DNA of 39,499 nt from Erysipelotrichaceae bacterium (GCA_015058955.1 SVBJ01000016.1:1-39499), one strand, 5' to 3'. Counted from the stretch's first letter, positions 1 through 8,912 are shown. Notes: a model not told the origin generated them from the sequence alone. Program-made: numbers and translations.

Positions 1-40
1 CATAACCGTGATAGACCGGTTAATGTCTATCTAGAAAAAA

Positions 41-70
41 TAGTAGTGAACACTATTTCACTACTATAAT
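41..70 (+). promoter_or_regulatory. Inverted repeat overlapping a promoter -10 box
   Basis: A perfect 10-base inverted repeat (41-50 and 57-66, 6-base spacer) reads TAGTAGTGAA ... TTCACTACTA. A consensus -10 box TATAAT (65-70) begins inside its right arm, and no good -35 box is seen. A dimeric repressor bound here would block the promoter of the lipoprotein gene at 86. A second, shorter inverted repeat (ATAGAC at 11-16, GTCTAT at 25-30) lies just upstream. The operator role is inferred; the regulator is not identified. Confidence 0.5.
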
Positions 71-85
71 ACGAGGGGTGAGGAA

Positions 86-604
86 ATGAAAAGAATCGCT
101 GTGCTCATTCTGACAATACTTCTGTTAACCGGATGTACCAACAGAGCCAAGCAGATGGACGAAGAGAAATACAACGTCTATCTGACAAACTATCAGTCAA
201 TCCTGGACAGTGAAGATAAGAAGAGTTCCTCACCGAACTTTGACATTCAGCTGGTGAAGAACGAGATCAACGGCAAGTATCGCTATGACCTGATCATCGA
301 CAATCCCAAGGTTGCCATGTATGGAATAAAGGTACTGATGATCGTTGACAATACCACCAGGACCATTGAAACTGACCGCATGATGCCTTCATTAGGCATG
401 CTGGAGGACAGGGAATACAATCTGATCCCTTATCAGGTCGATCTGGAGAAAAACTGCTATGCCGGTCTGAACCTGTCGGTTCTGGATGACAATCCGTCAA
501 TCCATGTCAGTGTTCTGGTAAGCTATACCAACCGTGAGAAGACCCGTAATTTCCGTGAGTTCTTCGCATTGGCAATAAGCGCAGAAGAAGCCGTATCCGA
601 GTGA
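86..604 (+). CDS. Predicted lipoprotein of unknown function
   Basis: 172 residues. The N-terminus is a lipoprotein signal: a basic start (MKR), a hydrophobic stretch, and a lipobox LLTGC placing the lipidated cysteine at residue 17. The mature part should sit on the outer face of the membrane. It contains no motif I recognise; it has a mixed hydrophilic sequence with one internal region around residues 60-95 that looks like a small beta-rich fold. The start is supported by GAGGGGTGAGG just upstream. It appears monocistronic: its own promoter/operator lies in front and a terminator overlaps its stop codon. Function unknown. Confidence 0.85.
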   Translation: MKRIAVLILTILLLTGCTNRAKQMDEEKYNVYLTNYQSILDSEDKKSSSPNFDIQLVKNEINGKYRYDLIIDNPKVAMYGIKVLMIVDNTTRTIETDRMMPSLGMLEDREYNLIPYQVDLEKNCYAGLNLSVLDDNPSIHVSVLVSYTNREKTRNFREFFALAISAEEAVSE

Positions 605-616
605 TACGGTTTTTTT
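591..616 (+). terminator. Intrinsic terminator overlapping the lipoprotein stop codon
   Basis: Stem CCGTATC (591-597) pairs with GATACGG (603-609), followed by a run of seven T. The TGA stop (602-604) lies at the loop/right-arm junction, so the last codons of the gene form the left arm. Confidence 0.85.
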
Positions 617-632
617 AAAAACACGGGTAAAA

Positions 633-657
633 CAAAAACGGACCTTGCGGTCCGTTT
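633..657 (-). terminator. Intrinsic terminator of rpsD
   Basis: Stem ACGGACC (638-644) and GGTCCGT (649-655) with a 4-base loop. Read on the minus strand it is followed by TTTTTGTTTT, as expected for the end of the rpsD transcript; on the plus strand it is followed by a weaker T tract, so it may act in both directions. Confidence 0.8.
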
Positions 658-666
658 CGTTTTCAA

Positions 667-1278
667 TTACATCTTTCTGTTGTAGAATTCAACAACTAAC
701 AGTTCATTGATCTGCTGGTTCAGTTCATTACGTTCAGGTAATCTGACGAATTCACCGGCCATCTTGTTGACATCGAATGTAACGAAATCTGGAGTGTTAG
801 GTGTAGCTTCCAGAGCTTCCTTAATAACTGCAGCATTCTTCATGTTGTCCTTAACTTCGATCTTGTCGCCAGCCTTGCAGGTGTATGAAGGGATATCAAC
901 CTTCTTGCCGTTAACCAGGATATGTCCGTGGTTGACTAACTGTCTGGCGCCCTTTCTGGTTCTGGCTAAGCCCATTCTGTAGACGATGTTGTCTAAGCGG
1001 CTTTCCAGTAACTGCAGGAATACTGTGCCTGTAACACCCTTGGCCTTGACAGCCTTGAAGAAGGTGTTAGCGAACTGTCTTTCATTTAATCCGTATAAGA
1101 AGCGGATCTTCTGCTTTTCAGCTAACTGCTGACCATAGTTAGAGAGCTTTACTCTTCTTGTTGAAGAACCATGCTGACCAGGAATATAAGGTCTCTTTAC
1201 CAGTTCTTCACCTGTTTCCAATACTGAGAAGTTAAGTCTTCTGGACTGCTTCCATACCGGTCCTGTGTTTCTTGCCAT
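667..1278 (-). CDS. rpsD: 30S ribosomal protein S4
   Basis: 203 residues, the normal length. The N-terminal region ([26 protein letters not shown]) and the central S4 RNA-binding domain (about residues 93-155, with [21 protein letters not shown]) are typical. S4 is a primary binder of 16S rRNA at the five-way junction in the body of the 30S subunit. The zinc-binding cysteines found in some S4 paralogues are absent, so this is the zinc-independent form. RBS AGGAGGAAA precedes the ATG. The gene is monocistronic with its own promoter, long leader and terminator, which fits autoregulation by S4 as known in Bacillus. Confidence 0.98.
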   Translation of the reverse strand: MARNTGPVWKQSRRLNFSVLETGEELVKRPYIPGQHGSSTRRVKLSNYGQQLAEKQKIRFLYGLNERQFANTFFKAVKAKGVTGTVFLQLLESRLDNIVYRMGLARTRKGARQLVNHGHILVNGKKVDIPSYTCKAGDKIEVKDNMKNAAVIKEALEATPNTPDFVTFDVNKMAGEFVRLPERNELNQQINELLVVEFYNRKM

Positions 1279-1435
1279 AATCTAATTTCCTCCTTGATGA
1301 CAATGCCATCAACAGGTACAAATCAATTGCCTTGGTGTTGGCCCGGGGTGTTTTCACTTCTAGCAGCAAGCTACTCTTCACATACTTTTTTGGCCAACGC
1401 TATGGGGCAACCTTTGTATGCTGCTAATAATCGGC
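1279..1435 (-). promoter_or_regulatory. Structured rpsD mRNA leader (probable S4 autoregulatory element)
   Basis: About 157 bases lie between the predicted transcription start and the rpsD ATG, with no open frame of note. On the minus strand GTTGGCC can pair with GGCCAAC about 45 bases later, enclosing a region with an AGTAGC/GCTGCT arm; other short complementary segments (GTTGCCCC / GGGCC) would allow alternative pairing. Firmicutes rpsD leaders are known S4-binding autoregulatory sites. Assignment here rests on position, length and pairing, not on a covariance match. Confidence 0.55.
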
Positions 1436-1441
1436 TTGATT

Positions 1442-1471
1442 ATTATATTATTTTAAGAAAGTGCTTGTCAA
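1442..1471 (-). promoter_or_regulatory. rpsD promoter
   Basis: On the minus strand TTGACA (1466-1471) and TATAAT (1442-1447) are separated by 18 bases: perfect consensus hexamers, consistent with strong expression of a ribosomal protein gene. Confidence 0.85.
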
Positions 1472-1522
1472 TTGTTAAATTTGCAAGTGGCTTCAAATCG
1501 CCATTTTTATTGTATTAAATCG

Positions 1523-1551
1523 TTACTATATGGGACCCGTTGTGGTACAAT
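1523..1551 (+). promoter_or_regulatory. Probable ezrA operon promoter
   Basis: TTACTA (1523-1528), 17-base spacer, TACAAT (1546-1551). The start point would lie near 1558, right before the ezrA ribosome binding site AAAGAGG (1558-1564), giving a very short leader. It is divergent from the rpsD promoter about 50 bases away. Confidence 0.55.
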
Positions 1552-1573
1552 GTTATCAAAGAGGTATTTTACT

Positions 1574-3367
1574 ATGGTCATGACAAAGTTTGGATTTATA
1601 TTAGCAGAAACAACAGGAGAAACCCCGGCTGAGACCAGCGACATGATGGTTAAGATCCAGGAGTTCATCAAGTCACCTTATTTCTATGTAGCACTGGCAA
1701 TACTGGCAATTCTGGTATTCGTTGCCTTAAGCAGCAGTTCCAACCGCAAGAAGGTAATCAAGCAGAACGAAGACAATCAGTTCCGTCTGAATAACCTCAA
1801 GAGCGTACCGCTGCCTTTTGACATTTCCCGTGCCATGGCAATGGCCCGCGTAAATAAGGAAATTGATGCCACGGTCAAGGAAAACCAGGGCAAGTTTGAT
1901 CTGGTTCAGACCAACCTGAAGACCTTACAGGGCATGATCGCTGATTCTGATGAGTATGTTCAGCTGCGCAAGTACGGCATGGCCAGAGACAATAACAACC
2001 GGATCGACAAGCTGCTGACGGAAACCGAAAAGACCGTTGAAGACCTGGAAAATTCTCTTTCCACCATTCTGGAACAGGAAAACGTCCAGAGAGAAAAGAT
2101 CAATGACCTCAAGGAGGTTTACCATAACATCAAGCTGAAGATCAACCAGCATTCCGATCAGTATCTGTTCTGCTGGGAAGCCTTAGACGGCAAGATCAAT
2201 GAAATCGACCATAAGTTCTCTGAATTTGAAACGATCATGGCTACCTCCAAGTTTGACCAGGCTCCGGGCAAGATCGACGAGATCCAGTCTTCCATTGAAA
2301 ACCTCAACACTGTCATTGAAAGCATTCCTGAGCTGATCAATGTTTCCAAGAGTGAAATTCCAACCATGATCGAAGAAGTCCGGAACAGTTATACCTTAAG
2401 CAGAAAGCAGGGTGTCTACTTAGACCATCTGCAGGTACCGGCTAATTTACAGCTGATCAACGATTCACTGCAGGAAGATCTCAGAAAGATCAAGCAGTGC
2501 AACATCGGGGAAGTAAATGCTCATCTGCTGGATTGCGAAAAGAGACTCAACCAGCTTAAGCAGGCTGTTGAAAAGGAAAACGATGCCTACAAGGAAATGC
2601 AGAGAATGAAGGAAGTCACCATTACCAATCTCGGTGAACTCAACAAGACCGTTGACAACCTGAATGCCAACTTCCATGATCTGACTGTCAGATACGGACT
2701 GAATGACTACAGCGAAGTTCTCGAAGAAAGCAACACCAAAGTCAAGGCTCTTAATGAATCCTGCCACATTCTGATGAACTCCCTGCAGAAGAACAATGCT
2801 GCAGCCAGCACCAGCGTGGTCAATCTGAACCAGATGAACACCGAGATCACCGTGGCTCTCAACAACATCAACAAGATGAGTGAAACCGTTCTGGCTGCTT
2901 CCGCTGATGAAAAGGAGGCCAAGGAACAGCTGACCAAGCTGTCCATCGTTCTCAACGAAGTAAAGGCCAAGATCAATAACAACCGCATTCCTAGCATTTC
3001 CGATCAGTATCACAATGATCTGGTCAAGGCTGAGGACTACATCAAGAGACTGGAGAACCAGCTGAAGGAAGTTCCTATCAACGTATCTCTGGTCAACTCC
3101 ATGAAGAACAGCGCCGTAGACTTCGTGTCTCAGTTATATGAAAGCGTCAACCGCATCCTCGGTACCGCCATCATGGCAGAAAATGCCATCGTCATCGGCA
3201 ACATGTACCGTTCAAGCTATCCGGAAATTGACAGTGAACTGACCAGAGCTGAACTGGCTTACCGCAATGGTGAATATACTCAGGCTCTGACGATCGCTCT
3301 CAATACGATCCGCAAGGTTCATCCGGAGACAATTGACGAATTAACCAAGAAAAAAGGAAACAATTAA
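1574..3367 (+). CDS. ezrA: Septation ring formation regulator EzrA
   Basis: 597 residues from the ATG at 1574, chosen because AAAGAGG lies 9 bases upstream; an open frame continues further 5' but has no RBS. One N-terminal membrane segment (about residues 38-55) is followed by a basic stop and then some 540 residues of nearly continuous helix/coiled coil, the spectrin-like repeat pattern of EzrA (about 560-575 residues in Bacillus). EzrA is a membrane-anchored cytoplasmic protein that restrains FtsZ ring formation and helps coordinate division with wall synthesis. Family assignment rests on topology, repeat pattern and the neighbouring cysteine desulfurase and thiI genes, the classical Bacillota context. 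Its stop codon overlaps the next start (TAATG). Confidence 0.88.
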   Translation: MVMTKFGFILAETTGETPAETSDMMVKIQEFIKSPYFYVALAILAILVFVALSSSSNRKKVIKQNEDNQFRLNNLKSVPLPFDISRAMAMARVNKEIDATVKENQGKFDLVQTNLKTLQGMIADSDEYVQLRKYGMARDNNNRIDKLLTETEKTVEDLENSLSTILEQENVQREKINDLKEVYHNIKLKINQHSDQYLFCWEALDGKINEIDHKFSEFETIMATSKFDQAPGKIDEIQSSIENLNTVIESIPELINVSKSEIPTMIEEVRNSYTLSRKQGVYLDHLQVPANLQLINDSLQEDLRKIKQCNIGEVNAHLLDCEKRLNQLKQAVEKENDAYKEMQRMKEVTITNLGELNKTVDNLNANFHDLTVRYGLNDYSEVLEESNTKVKALNESCHILMNSLQKNNAAASTSVVNLNQMNTEITVALNNINKMSETVLAASADEKEAKEQLTKLSIVLNEVKAKINNNRIPSISDQYHNDLVKAEDYIKRLENQLKEVPINVSLVNSMKNSAVDFVSQLYESVNRILGTAIMAENAIVIGNMYRSSYPEIDSELTRAELAYRNGEYTQALTIALNTIRKVHPETIDELTKKKGNN

Positions 3368-4488
3368 TGAAGTATTTTGACTTTGCGTCAACAACTCCAG
3401 TACATCCGGAAGTTCAGGAAACCTACCGGAAAGTACTGCAGAAGTATTATGTGAATTCCGAGTCCCTTTATCCAGAGGGACTCGAAGTCAATAAACTGAT
3501 CAGTAAATCCCGCCGGCAAGTGGCGGATTTATTGCGTGTTAACCCAAATGAGATCATCTTTACCTCAGGTGCCAGTGAATCCAACAACATGGCAATCAAG
3601 GGCTACTGCCTGAAAAACAGGGACAAAGGGCATCATGTCATTACCACGGTAATTGAACACTCCAGCGTGCTTAACAGCTATAAATGGCTGGCGGAATACT
3701 GCGGGTTTGAGGTTTCCTGGCTGAAGGTAAATGAAGAAGGGAAGATCAGCATTGATGAGCTGAAAAGTCTGATCAGGGACGATACCATTCTGGTGTCCGT
3801 AATGTATGTCAACAATGAATCCGGAGCGATTCAGCCGCTTGAGGAAGTCAAGCAGGTCGTTAAGGGCTACCGCAACTGTGCCTTACATGTTGACTGCGTT
3901 CAGGCTCTGGGCAAGATCGACATTGACCTCAAGGGCATCGACATGGCTTCATTCTCCGCTCACAAGATCTATGGCATCAAGGGCAGCGGCATCTTATATA
4001 AGAAACAGTCGATCCTGATGGCACCGCTGATTTCCGGCGGGGTCCAGGAACAGGGATTAAGAGGGGGAACCGTCGATTCCTGTGCCGCCATGCTGTGGGG
4101 CAAGACCTTAAGACTGGCTCTCAGCGACATGGATAAGAAAAATGAACTGGTAAGACAGTATCATGACTACATGGTCGAAGAATTGAGAAAGATGGATGAC
4201 ATCGTCATCAATTCACCGGCTGACGGACTGCCGTACATCATTAACTTCTCATGTCTGAGCATTCAAAGTGAGGTCATGATGAATGCGCTGCACATGAAGG
4301 GCTATTGCGTCAGTGCCCAGAGTACCTGTGAATCCAATATTGCGGTATCACATGTCATTTCCCGGATGTTCAGGGATGAAAAGAGATTAAAGGGAACGAT
4401 CAGAGTATCCCTGTCGGCTACCTTAAGCTGGCAGGATGTAAGGGGCTTTATTGCAGACCTTAAGGAGATTATCAGAATTTATGGATAA
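3367..4488 (+). CDS. Cysteine desulfurase (NifS/IscS family, ThiI partner)
   Basis: 373 residues, class V aminotransferase fold. The PLP lysine is Lys200 in SAHKIYGIKGSG; the PLP-binding HVDCVQALGK precedes it; the catalytic cysteine is Cys321 in SAQSTCESN, within a loop of group I type. The enzyme removes sulfur from L-cysteine as a persulfide. Translational coupling with ezrA upstream and an 8-base overlap with thiI downstream point to a dedicated role as sulfur donor for ThiI in 4-thiouridine (and possibly thiazole) formation, as for NifZ in Bacillus. It could also serve Fe-S assembly; no iscU or suf genes are in the window. Confidence 0.93.
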   Translation: MKYFDFASTTPVHPEVQETYRKVLQKYYVNSESLYPEGLEVNKLISKSRRQVADLLRVNPNEIIFTSGASESNNMAIKGYCLKNRDKGHHVITTVIEHSSVLNSYKWLAEYCGFEVSWLKVNEEGKISIDELKSLIRDDTILVSVMYVNNESGAIQPLEEVKQVVKGYRNCALHVDCVQALGKIDIDLKGIDMASFSAHKIYGIKGSGILYKKQSILMAPLISGGVQEQGLRGGTVDSCAAMLWGKTLRLALSDMDKKNELVRQYHDYMVEELRKMDDIVINSPADGLPYIINFSCLSIQSEVMMNALHMKGYCVSAQSTCESNIAVSHVISRMFRDEKRLKGTIRVSLSATLSWQDVRGFIADLKEIIRIYG

Positions 4489-5695
4489 GCTGAAATATGA
4501 ATACATCCTGGTGCGCTTCGGCGAATTAAGCACCAAGGGCAAGAATAAAAACGACTTCATCAAGAGACTGGCTGTCAACATGCAGAGAGCATTGAAGGAC
4601 TATCCTGATCTGCGCTTTGAAAGAACCAGAGATCACATCTACATTCACCTTAACGGTACTGATCCTGATGAGATTGCACCGATCCTGCAGAAGGTCTTCG
4701 GCTTAAGAAGTTTTGCCAAGACCATCAAGGCCGAAAACAATGAAGAAGCCATTCTGGAGGCTTCCAGGCAGTTAATGAAGGGCAAGGAGGGAACCTTCAA
4801 GGTCATTACCCGCCGTGCCAACAAGAACTTCCCGATCCACTCCGATGAGATGAACCGCAAGGTAGCTTCAGCCATCCTGCATGAATACGGTCCGGGATTA
4901 AAGGTTGATGTTCATGAACCTGACTATCCGGTAATCGTAGAGATCAGAAATGATGCCACCTATCTGATGGCGGAAACGGTACTGGGTCTGGGCGGGTATC
5001 CGGTAGGAGCTGGTGGCAAGGCTCTGTTAATGTTGTCAGGAGGCATTGATTCTCCAATTGCCGGTTATCTGACCATGAAGAGAGGCGTGGAGATCGAATG
5101 CATTCATTACGCTTCAATGCCTTATACTTCCCAGGAAGCTCTCAACAAGGTCAAGGAGCTGGCTCGAATCATTTCCCGGTATCAGGGCAGGATCAAGCTG
5201 CACATCGTGCCGTTTACCCAGACTCAGCTGGAGATCTACCGCAATTGCGATGAGCAGTATGCGATCACCATCATGAGAAGAATGATGTACCGCATTGCCC
5301 AGCAGATCTCTGAGAAAAACGGCTGCCTGGCCATCGTCAACGGTGAAAGCATCGGACAGGTTGCTTCTCAGACCCTGGAAAGCATGTCTGTCATCAACAA
5401 GGTCGTTGACATTCCGGTGATCAGACCGGTAGTTACCTATGACAAGCTGGAGATCATTGATCTGGCTCAGAAGATCGGCACCTATGAGACATCCATTCTG
5501 CCTTATGAGGACTGCTGCACGATCTTTACACCTAAAAACCCGGTCACCAGACCTCACATCAATAAGGTCATCAACCAGGAAGAAAGGTTTGACTGGCAGC
5601 CGTTAATTGAAAAGGCTGTTGAAGATACGGAAACAATGATGATCTATCCTACTACCAGTTTCGAGACGGAAGAAGTACGGGAAGACATTCTGTAA
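4481..5695 (+). CDS. thiI: tRNA 4-thiouridine synthetase ThiI
   Basis: 404 residues from ATG 4481 (AAGGAG upstream); an upstream TTG in the same frame is less likely. Domains: N-terminal ferredoxin-like region, THUMP RNA-binding domain (about 61-165), then an adenylating PP-loop domain with SGGIDS at residues 186-191. The C-terminal rhodanese domain of the E. coli enzyme is absent, as is usual in Bacillota, so persulfide sulfur must come directly from the upstream cysteine desulfurase. The enzyme thiolates U8 of tRNA using ATP. The start lies inside the end of the desulfurase gene (8-base overlap), indicating coupled translation. Confidence 0.95.
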   Translation: MDKLKYEYILVRFGELSTKGKNKNDFIKRLAVNMQRALKDYPDLRFERTRDHIYIHLNGTDPDEIAPILQKVFGLRSFAKTIKAENNEEAILEASRQLMKGKEGTFKVITRRANKNFPIHSDEMNRKVASAILHEYGPGLKVDVHEPDYPVIVEIRNDATYLMAETVLGLGGYPVGAGGKALLMLSGGIDSPIAGYLTMKRGVEIECIHYASMPYTSQEALNKVKELARIISRYQGRIKLHIVPFTQTQLEIYRNCDEQYAITIMRRMMYRIAQQISEKNGCLAIVNGESIGQVASQTLESMSVINKVVDIPVIRPVVTYDKLEIIDLAQKIGTYETSILPYEDCCTIFTPKNPVTRPHINKVINQEERFDWQPLIEKAVEDTETMMIYPTTSFETEEVREDIL

Positions 5696-5731
5696 ACGTC
5701 TATATGTTTTCAAGACATTAATGGTAAGATA

Positions 5732-5761
5732 AAAAAGGATGGGATGATTCCCGTCCTTTTT
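5732..5761. terminator. Bidirectional terminator between thiI and the AraC-type gene
   Basis: AAAAAGGATGGGA (5732-5744) pairs with TCCCGTCCTTTTT with one G-T pair and a short loop; flanked by A and T runs on both sides, so it can end the thiI transcript and the convergent regulator transcript. It touches the regulator's stop codon (5760-5762). Confidence 0.8.
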
Positions 5762-6725
5762 ACTGTTCATTTTTGCGGTATTCTCTGGGAGTAGAACCAT
5801 ATGTTCTTCGAAACAGTCGGTAGAAGAAACTCAGGTTCACATAACCGATGTTTTCAGCTATGTCTTCTATGGTCAGACTGGTATTTTTCAGCAGGAAACA
5901 CGCCTGTTCAAGACGGCGGGTTTCAAGAAGCTTGCTGAAGGTCGATCCGGTCTGCTTTTTTATTATTCTGGAAAGAGTGTAGACATCAGCGTGATGCTGA
6001 AACGCAAATTCAGTCAGGGACGCTGATCTGTACATCGTGTCGATGTATCTGAGTAATTCCATGGTTACGCTCTGGTCATAGGAACTGTCGGATATGACGA
6101 TCTGGTCAGAGTGATTGATCATCGACATGAACAGTAATCCCATTGTTATCTGGTTCATGCTGCGCCTGTTTGGTTCATCTTCCAATAGATTCCAGATCAG
6201 GTTTTCCAGAAGATTCTGTACCGGTATGATGTCATGGGCTCTGAAATACAGATAGTTTGAATCTGTATTTCTTGAGGTAAGGCAGCTGATGATGAAGTCC
6301 TGTAACGGGTTTTCACCGGTTGAAATCATCCTGAAGGCTTCATCAAAGAACTGCGGCAATATCATGAAATTTACCGCAATGTCATCCTTTTCAGCTGGCA
6401 TTATTTCCTGTACGGCATGCTGATTGAGGAACAGCAAATCGCCCTCATTCAGGGTTATCTCTTCACCATCTATGATGTGAGTTGTCTTACCACTGACCAT
6501 ATAGACGAATTCAACGTAATTGTGCGTATGTCTGGGGAAGTGGATGAAGCGGGTGTGTGGTCTGATGTCGATCAGCCTGCCGTTTTTTAAAACACGGGAG
6601 GAGTCGATCTCATCTTTCTTACTGTCGCTGTAATAAAGAGAACGGTTTACAACCTTCTTGCCGTTCAGTATTTCCCTTTCCTCATCAGTAATCTCACTCA
6701 GTTTTGTTAATAACAGTTCATTCAT
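5760..6725 (-). CDS. AraC-family transcriptional regulator, probable rhamnose regulator
   Basis: 321 residues. The N-terminal half is a cupin-type sensor domain (HFPRHTHNYVEFVYMVSG, then GEEITLNEGDLLFLNQHAVQEI), and the last ~100 residues are two helix-turn-helix motifs (LTEFAFQHHADVYTLSRIIKKQTGSTF; IEDIAENIGYVNLSFFYRLFRRTYGSTPREYR) typical of AraC/XylS proteins. It is transcribed divergently from rhaA across a 116-base gap, so it is most simply the L-rhamnose-responsive activator of rhaADB, comparable in role to RhaR/RhaS. Inducer identity is inferred from context only. Confidence 0.88.
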   Translation of the reverse strand: MNELLLTKLSEITDEEREILNGKKVVNRSLYYSDSKKDEIDSSRVLKNGRLIDIRPHTRFIHFPRHTHNYVEFVYMVSGKTTHIIDGEEITLNEGDLLFLNQHAVQEIMPAEKDDIAVNFMILPQFFDEAFRMISTGENPLQDFIISCLTSRNTDSNYLYFRAHDIIPVQNLLENLIWNLLEDEPNRRSMNQITMGLLFMSMINHSDQIVISDSSYDQSVTMELLRYIDTMYRSASLTEFAFQHHADVYTLSRIIKKQTGSTFSKLLETRRLEQACFLLKNTSLTIEDIAENIGYVNLSFFYRLFRRTYGSTPREYRKNEQ

Positions 6726-6807
6726 ATCTTCATTATAACTCCAGCTTTTGCAAGAAAGGACAGTTTTTTGTTCAAGTAACGATATAAAAAAGCAAGAGCG
6801 GTACTGA

Positions 6808-6826
6808 TAGAATTAAAACGTAAACA
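6808..6826 (+). promoter_or_regulatory. rhaA promoter -10 with cre-like site
   Basis: TAGAAT (6808-6813) is a plausible -10 box without a recognisable -35, as expected for an activator-dependent promoter. It is immediately followed by TTAAAACGTAAACA (6813-6826), which matches the CcpA cre consensus TGNAANCGNWNNCW at all defined positions but one. Carbon catabolite repression of the rhamnose operon is therefore plausible. RBS GGAGG follows at 6830-6834. Confidence 0.4.
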
Positions 6827-6841
6827 AATGGAGGAATAATA

Positions 6842-8095
6842 ATGAACAGATACGATGACGCTAAGGCAAGATACGCCAATACAGGCATAGACACCGAGAA
6901 AGCCATTGAAACTCTTAAGAACATTTCAGTCAGCCTGCACTGCTGGCAGGGGGATGATGTCAGAGGCTTTGACACTGATCCCAATAAGCCACTTACAGGA
7001 GGCATTCAGACAACCGGTAACTATCCCGGCAGAGCCAGAACACCTGAAGAGTTAATGGCTGACATTGATGAAGTACTGAAACTCATACCGGGCAGACCGA
7101 AGATGAATCTGCATGCCTCATATGCCATTTTTGAAAACGGTGACTGGGCTGACAGAGACAAGCTGGAGCCTAAGCATTTCCAGAAATGGGTAGATTTCTG
7201 TAAGGAAAGAGGATTGGGCTGTGACTTTAACCCTACATTCTTTTCGCATGAAAAGTGCGATCCGCTGACACTCTCTTCAGCAAACGAGGAAACCAGAAAG
7301 TTCTGGATCGAACACGGCAAGGCCTGCATCAGGATCTCAAACTACCTGGCTGAACAGCTTGGTGAAAAGTGCGTCATGAACATCTGGACTGGCGACGGCT
7401 TCAAGGACATCCCAGGTGACAGAATGGGTCCAAGAGTAAGATACAGAGAAAGCATTGATGAGATATTAAGTGAACCATTTGATTTCAGCAAGGTAAAGCC
7501 ATGCGTGGAATCAAAGACCTTCGGCATCGGTGTTGAATCATATACAACAGGCTCTGCGGAGTTTACCTTAAGCTACGCCGCTTTCAATAAGGACAAGTGC
7601 ATTCCTCTGATGGATAACGGTCATTATCATCCAACTGAAGTAGTAAGTGACAAGATTCCGGCATTACTGGCATTCTTTGATGAAATTGCCCTGCATGTTA
7701 CCAGACCGGTAAGATGGGACAGTGACCACGTAGTACTGTTTGACGATGAGACCAGGGAAATCGCCAGGGAAATCGTAAGATGCGGCATTGACAGAGTTAA
7801 CATTGCGCTGGATTACTTCGATGCTTCAATCAACAGAATTTCTGCCTGGGCTACAGGTTACCGAAATCTGCAGAAGGCACTGTTATTTGCCTTATTACAG
7901 CCGACAGATGAATTAAGAAGACTTCAGAACGAGCAGAATTTCTCCAAGCTGATGGTCGTTCAGGAAGAATTAAAGACAATGCCATTCAATGACATCTGGG
8001 ATGAATACTGTGAAAGATGCGGCAAGCCGAAAGATGGCGAATGGTATGAGGAAGTAGAAAGATACGAAAGAGAAGTTCTTTCAAAGAGGGCATAA
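6842..8095 (+). CDS. rhaA: L-rhamnose isomerase
   Basis: 417 residues, matching the family length (about 419). It converts L-rhamnose to L-rhamnulose using Mn2+ in a TIM-barrel active site. Recognisable family segments include VSLHCWQGDDVRGF near residue 30, GGIQTTGNYPGRAR, MNLHASYAIFE, and the conserved metal/substrate region around CIPLMDNGHYHPTEVVSDK and VRWDSDHVVLFDDE. RBS TGGAGGAATAATA. First gene of rhaADB; the next start lies one base after its stop. Confidence 0.97.
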   Translation: MNRYDDAKARYANTGIDTEKAIETLKNISVSLHCWQGDDVRGFDTDPNKPLTGGIQTTGNYPGRARTPEELMADIDEVLKLIPGRPKMNLHASYAIFENGDWADRDKLEPKHFQKWVDFCKERGLGCDFNPTFFSHEKCDPLTLSSANEETRKFWIEHGKACIRISNYLAEQLGEKCVMNIWTGDGFKDIPGDRMGPRVRYRESIDEILSEPFDFSKVKPCVESKTFGIGVESYTTGSAEFTLSYAAFNKDKCIPLMDNGHYHPTEVVSDKIPALLAFFDEIALHVTRPVRWDSDHVVLFDDETREIAREIVRCGIDRVNIALDYFDASINRISAWATGYRNLQKALLFALLQPTDELRRLQNEQNFSKLMVVQEELKTMPFNDIWDEYCERCGKPKDGEWYEEVERYEREVLSKRA

Positions 8096-8096
8096 C

Positions 8097-8912
8097 ATGG
8101 AAAACAGGCTTATCAGAGATTTCACAAAGACATGCACGGATGGCTGGCTGCAGGGCTGGCATGAAAGAAACGGCGGTAATCTCTCCTACAGAATGAGGTC
8201 AGAAGAGGTTGAACAGTTCAGAAACTGTTTCAGAAACAATGAACCATGGCGTGAGATCGGAACTGAAGTACCTGAGCTGAAGAACGAATACTTCATGGTC
8301 ACCGGTTCAGGCAAGTACATGAGAAACGTCAGCCTGGATTTTGAGGACAGCGTTGCCATCATCAGAGTTGATGAAACAGGAACAAAGTATCAGATAGTAT
8401 GGGGGCTGGTAAACGGGGGCAAACCAACCAGTGAACTTCCGTCTCATTTAATGAACCTGGAGGTTCTGAAGCAGAGAGATCCGGAAATGAGAATCGTCTA
8501 TCATGCACATCCAGCCAACATCGTAGCACTGACCTTTGTCCTTCCGTTAACTGACGAAGCATTTACCAGAGAGATCTGGGAAATGGAGACAGAGTGTCCG
8601 GTTGTATTCCCACAGGGAATCGGCGTAGTTGAATGGATGGTGCCTGGCGGCAAGGAAATCGGCATCAAGACATCCGAGATCATGAAGACCAAAAACGTTG
8701 CCGTATGGGCTCATCATGGCATATTCGTCTGTGGTCATGATTTTGATGAAGCATTCGGCTTACTGCATACCGTAGAGAAATCAGCTGAGATCCTGGTCAA
8801 GGTGTTAAGCATGTCACCAACCAAGCTCAATACCATTACGCCGCAGAATTTCAGGGATCTGCAGGAACCATTCAACATCGTTCTTGATGAAAAGTATCTT
8901 TATGAAAAATAA
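8097..8912 (+). CDS. rhaD: Rhamnulose-1-phosphate aldolase
   Basis: 271 residues, class II (zinc) aldolase of the AraD/fuculose-aldolase fold. It cleaves L-rhamnulose 1-phosphate to dihydroxyacetone phosphate and L-lactaldehyde. Zinc ligands are visible: His136 and His138 (YHAHPAN) and a third His near 207 (VWAHHGIF); the acid/base glutamate is probably Glu113 in TSELPSHL. N-terminal GNLSYR and FMVTGSGKYMRN bind phosphate. It begins one base after rhaA and its end overlaps rhaB. The order aldolase before kinase differs from the E. coli rhaBAD order. Confidence 0.96.
   Translation: MENRLIRDFTKTCTDGWLQGWHERNGGNLSYRMRSEEVEQFRNCFRNNEPWREIGTEVPELKNEYFMVTGSGKYMRNVSLDFEDSVAIIRVDETGTKYQIVWGLVNGGKPTSELPSHLMNLEVLKQRDPEMRIVYHAHPANIVALTFVLPLTDEAFTREIWEMETECPVVFPQGIGVVEWMVPGGKEIGIKTSEIMKTKNVAVWAHHGIFVCGHDFDEAFGLLHTVEKSAEILVKVLSMSPTKLNTITPQNFRDLQEPFNIVLDEKYLYEK

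Noticed and set aside
2465-3013. Long open frame antisense to ezrA
   Set aside because: Shadow of the strongly coding coiled-coil frame; low-complexity product and no start signals.
5114-5557. 147-codon open frame antisense to thiI
   Set aside because: Opposite strand of the conserved PP-loop domain; no RBS, no recognisable protein.
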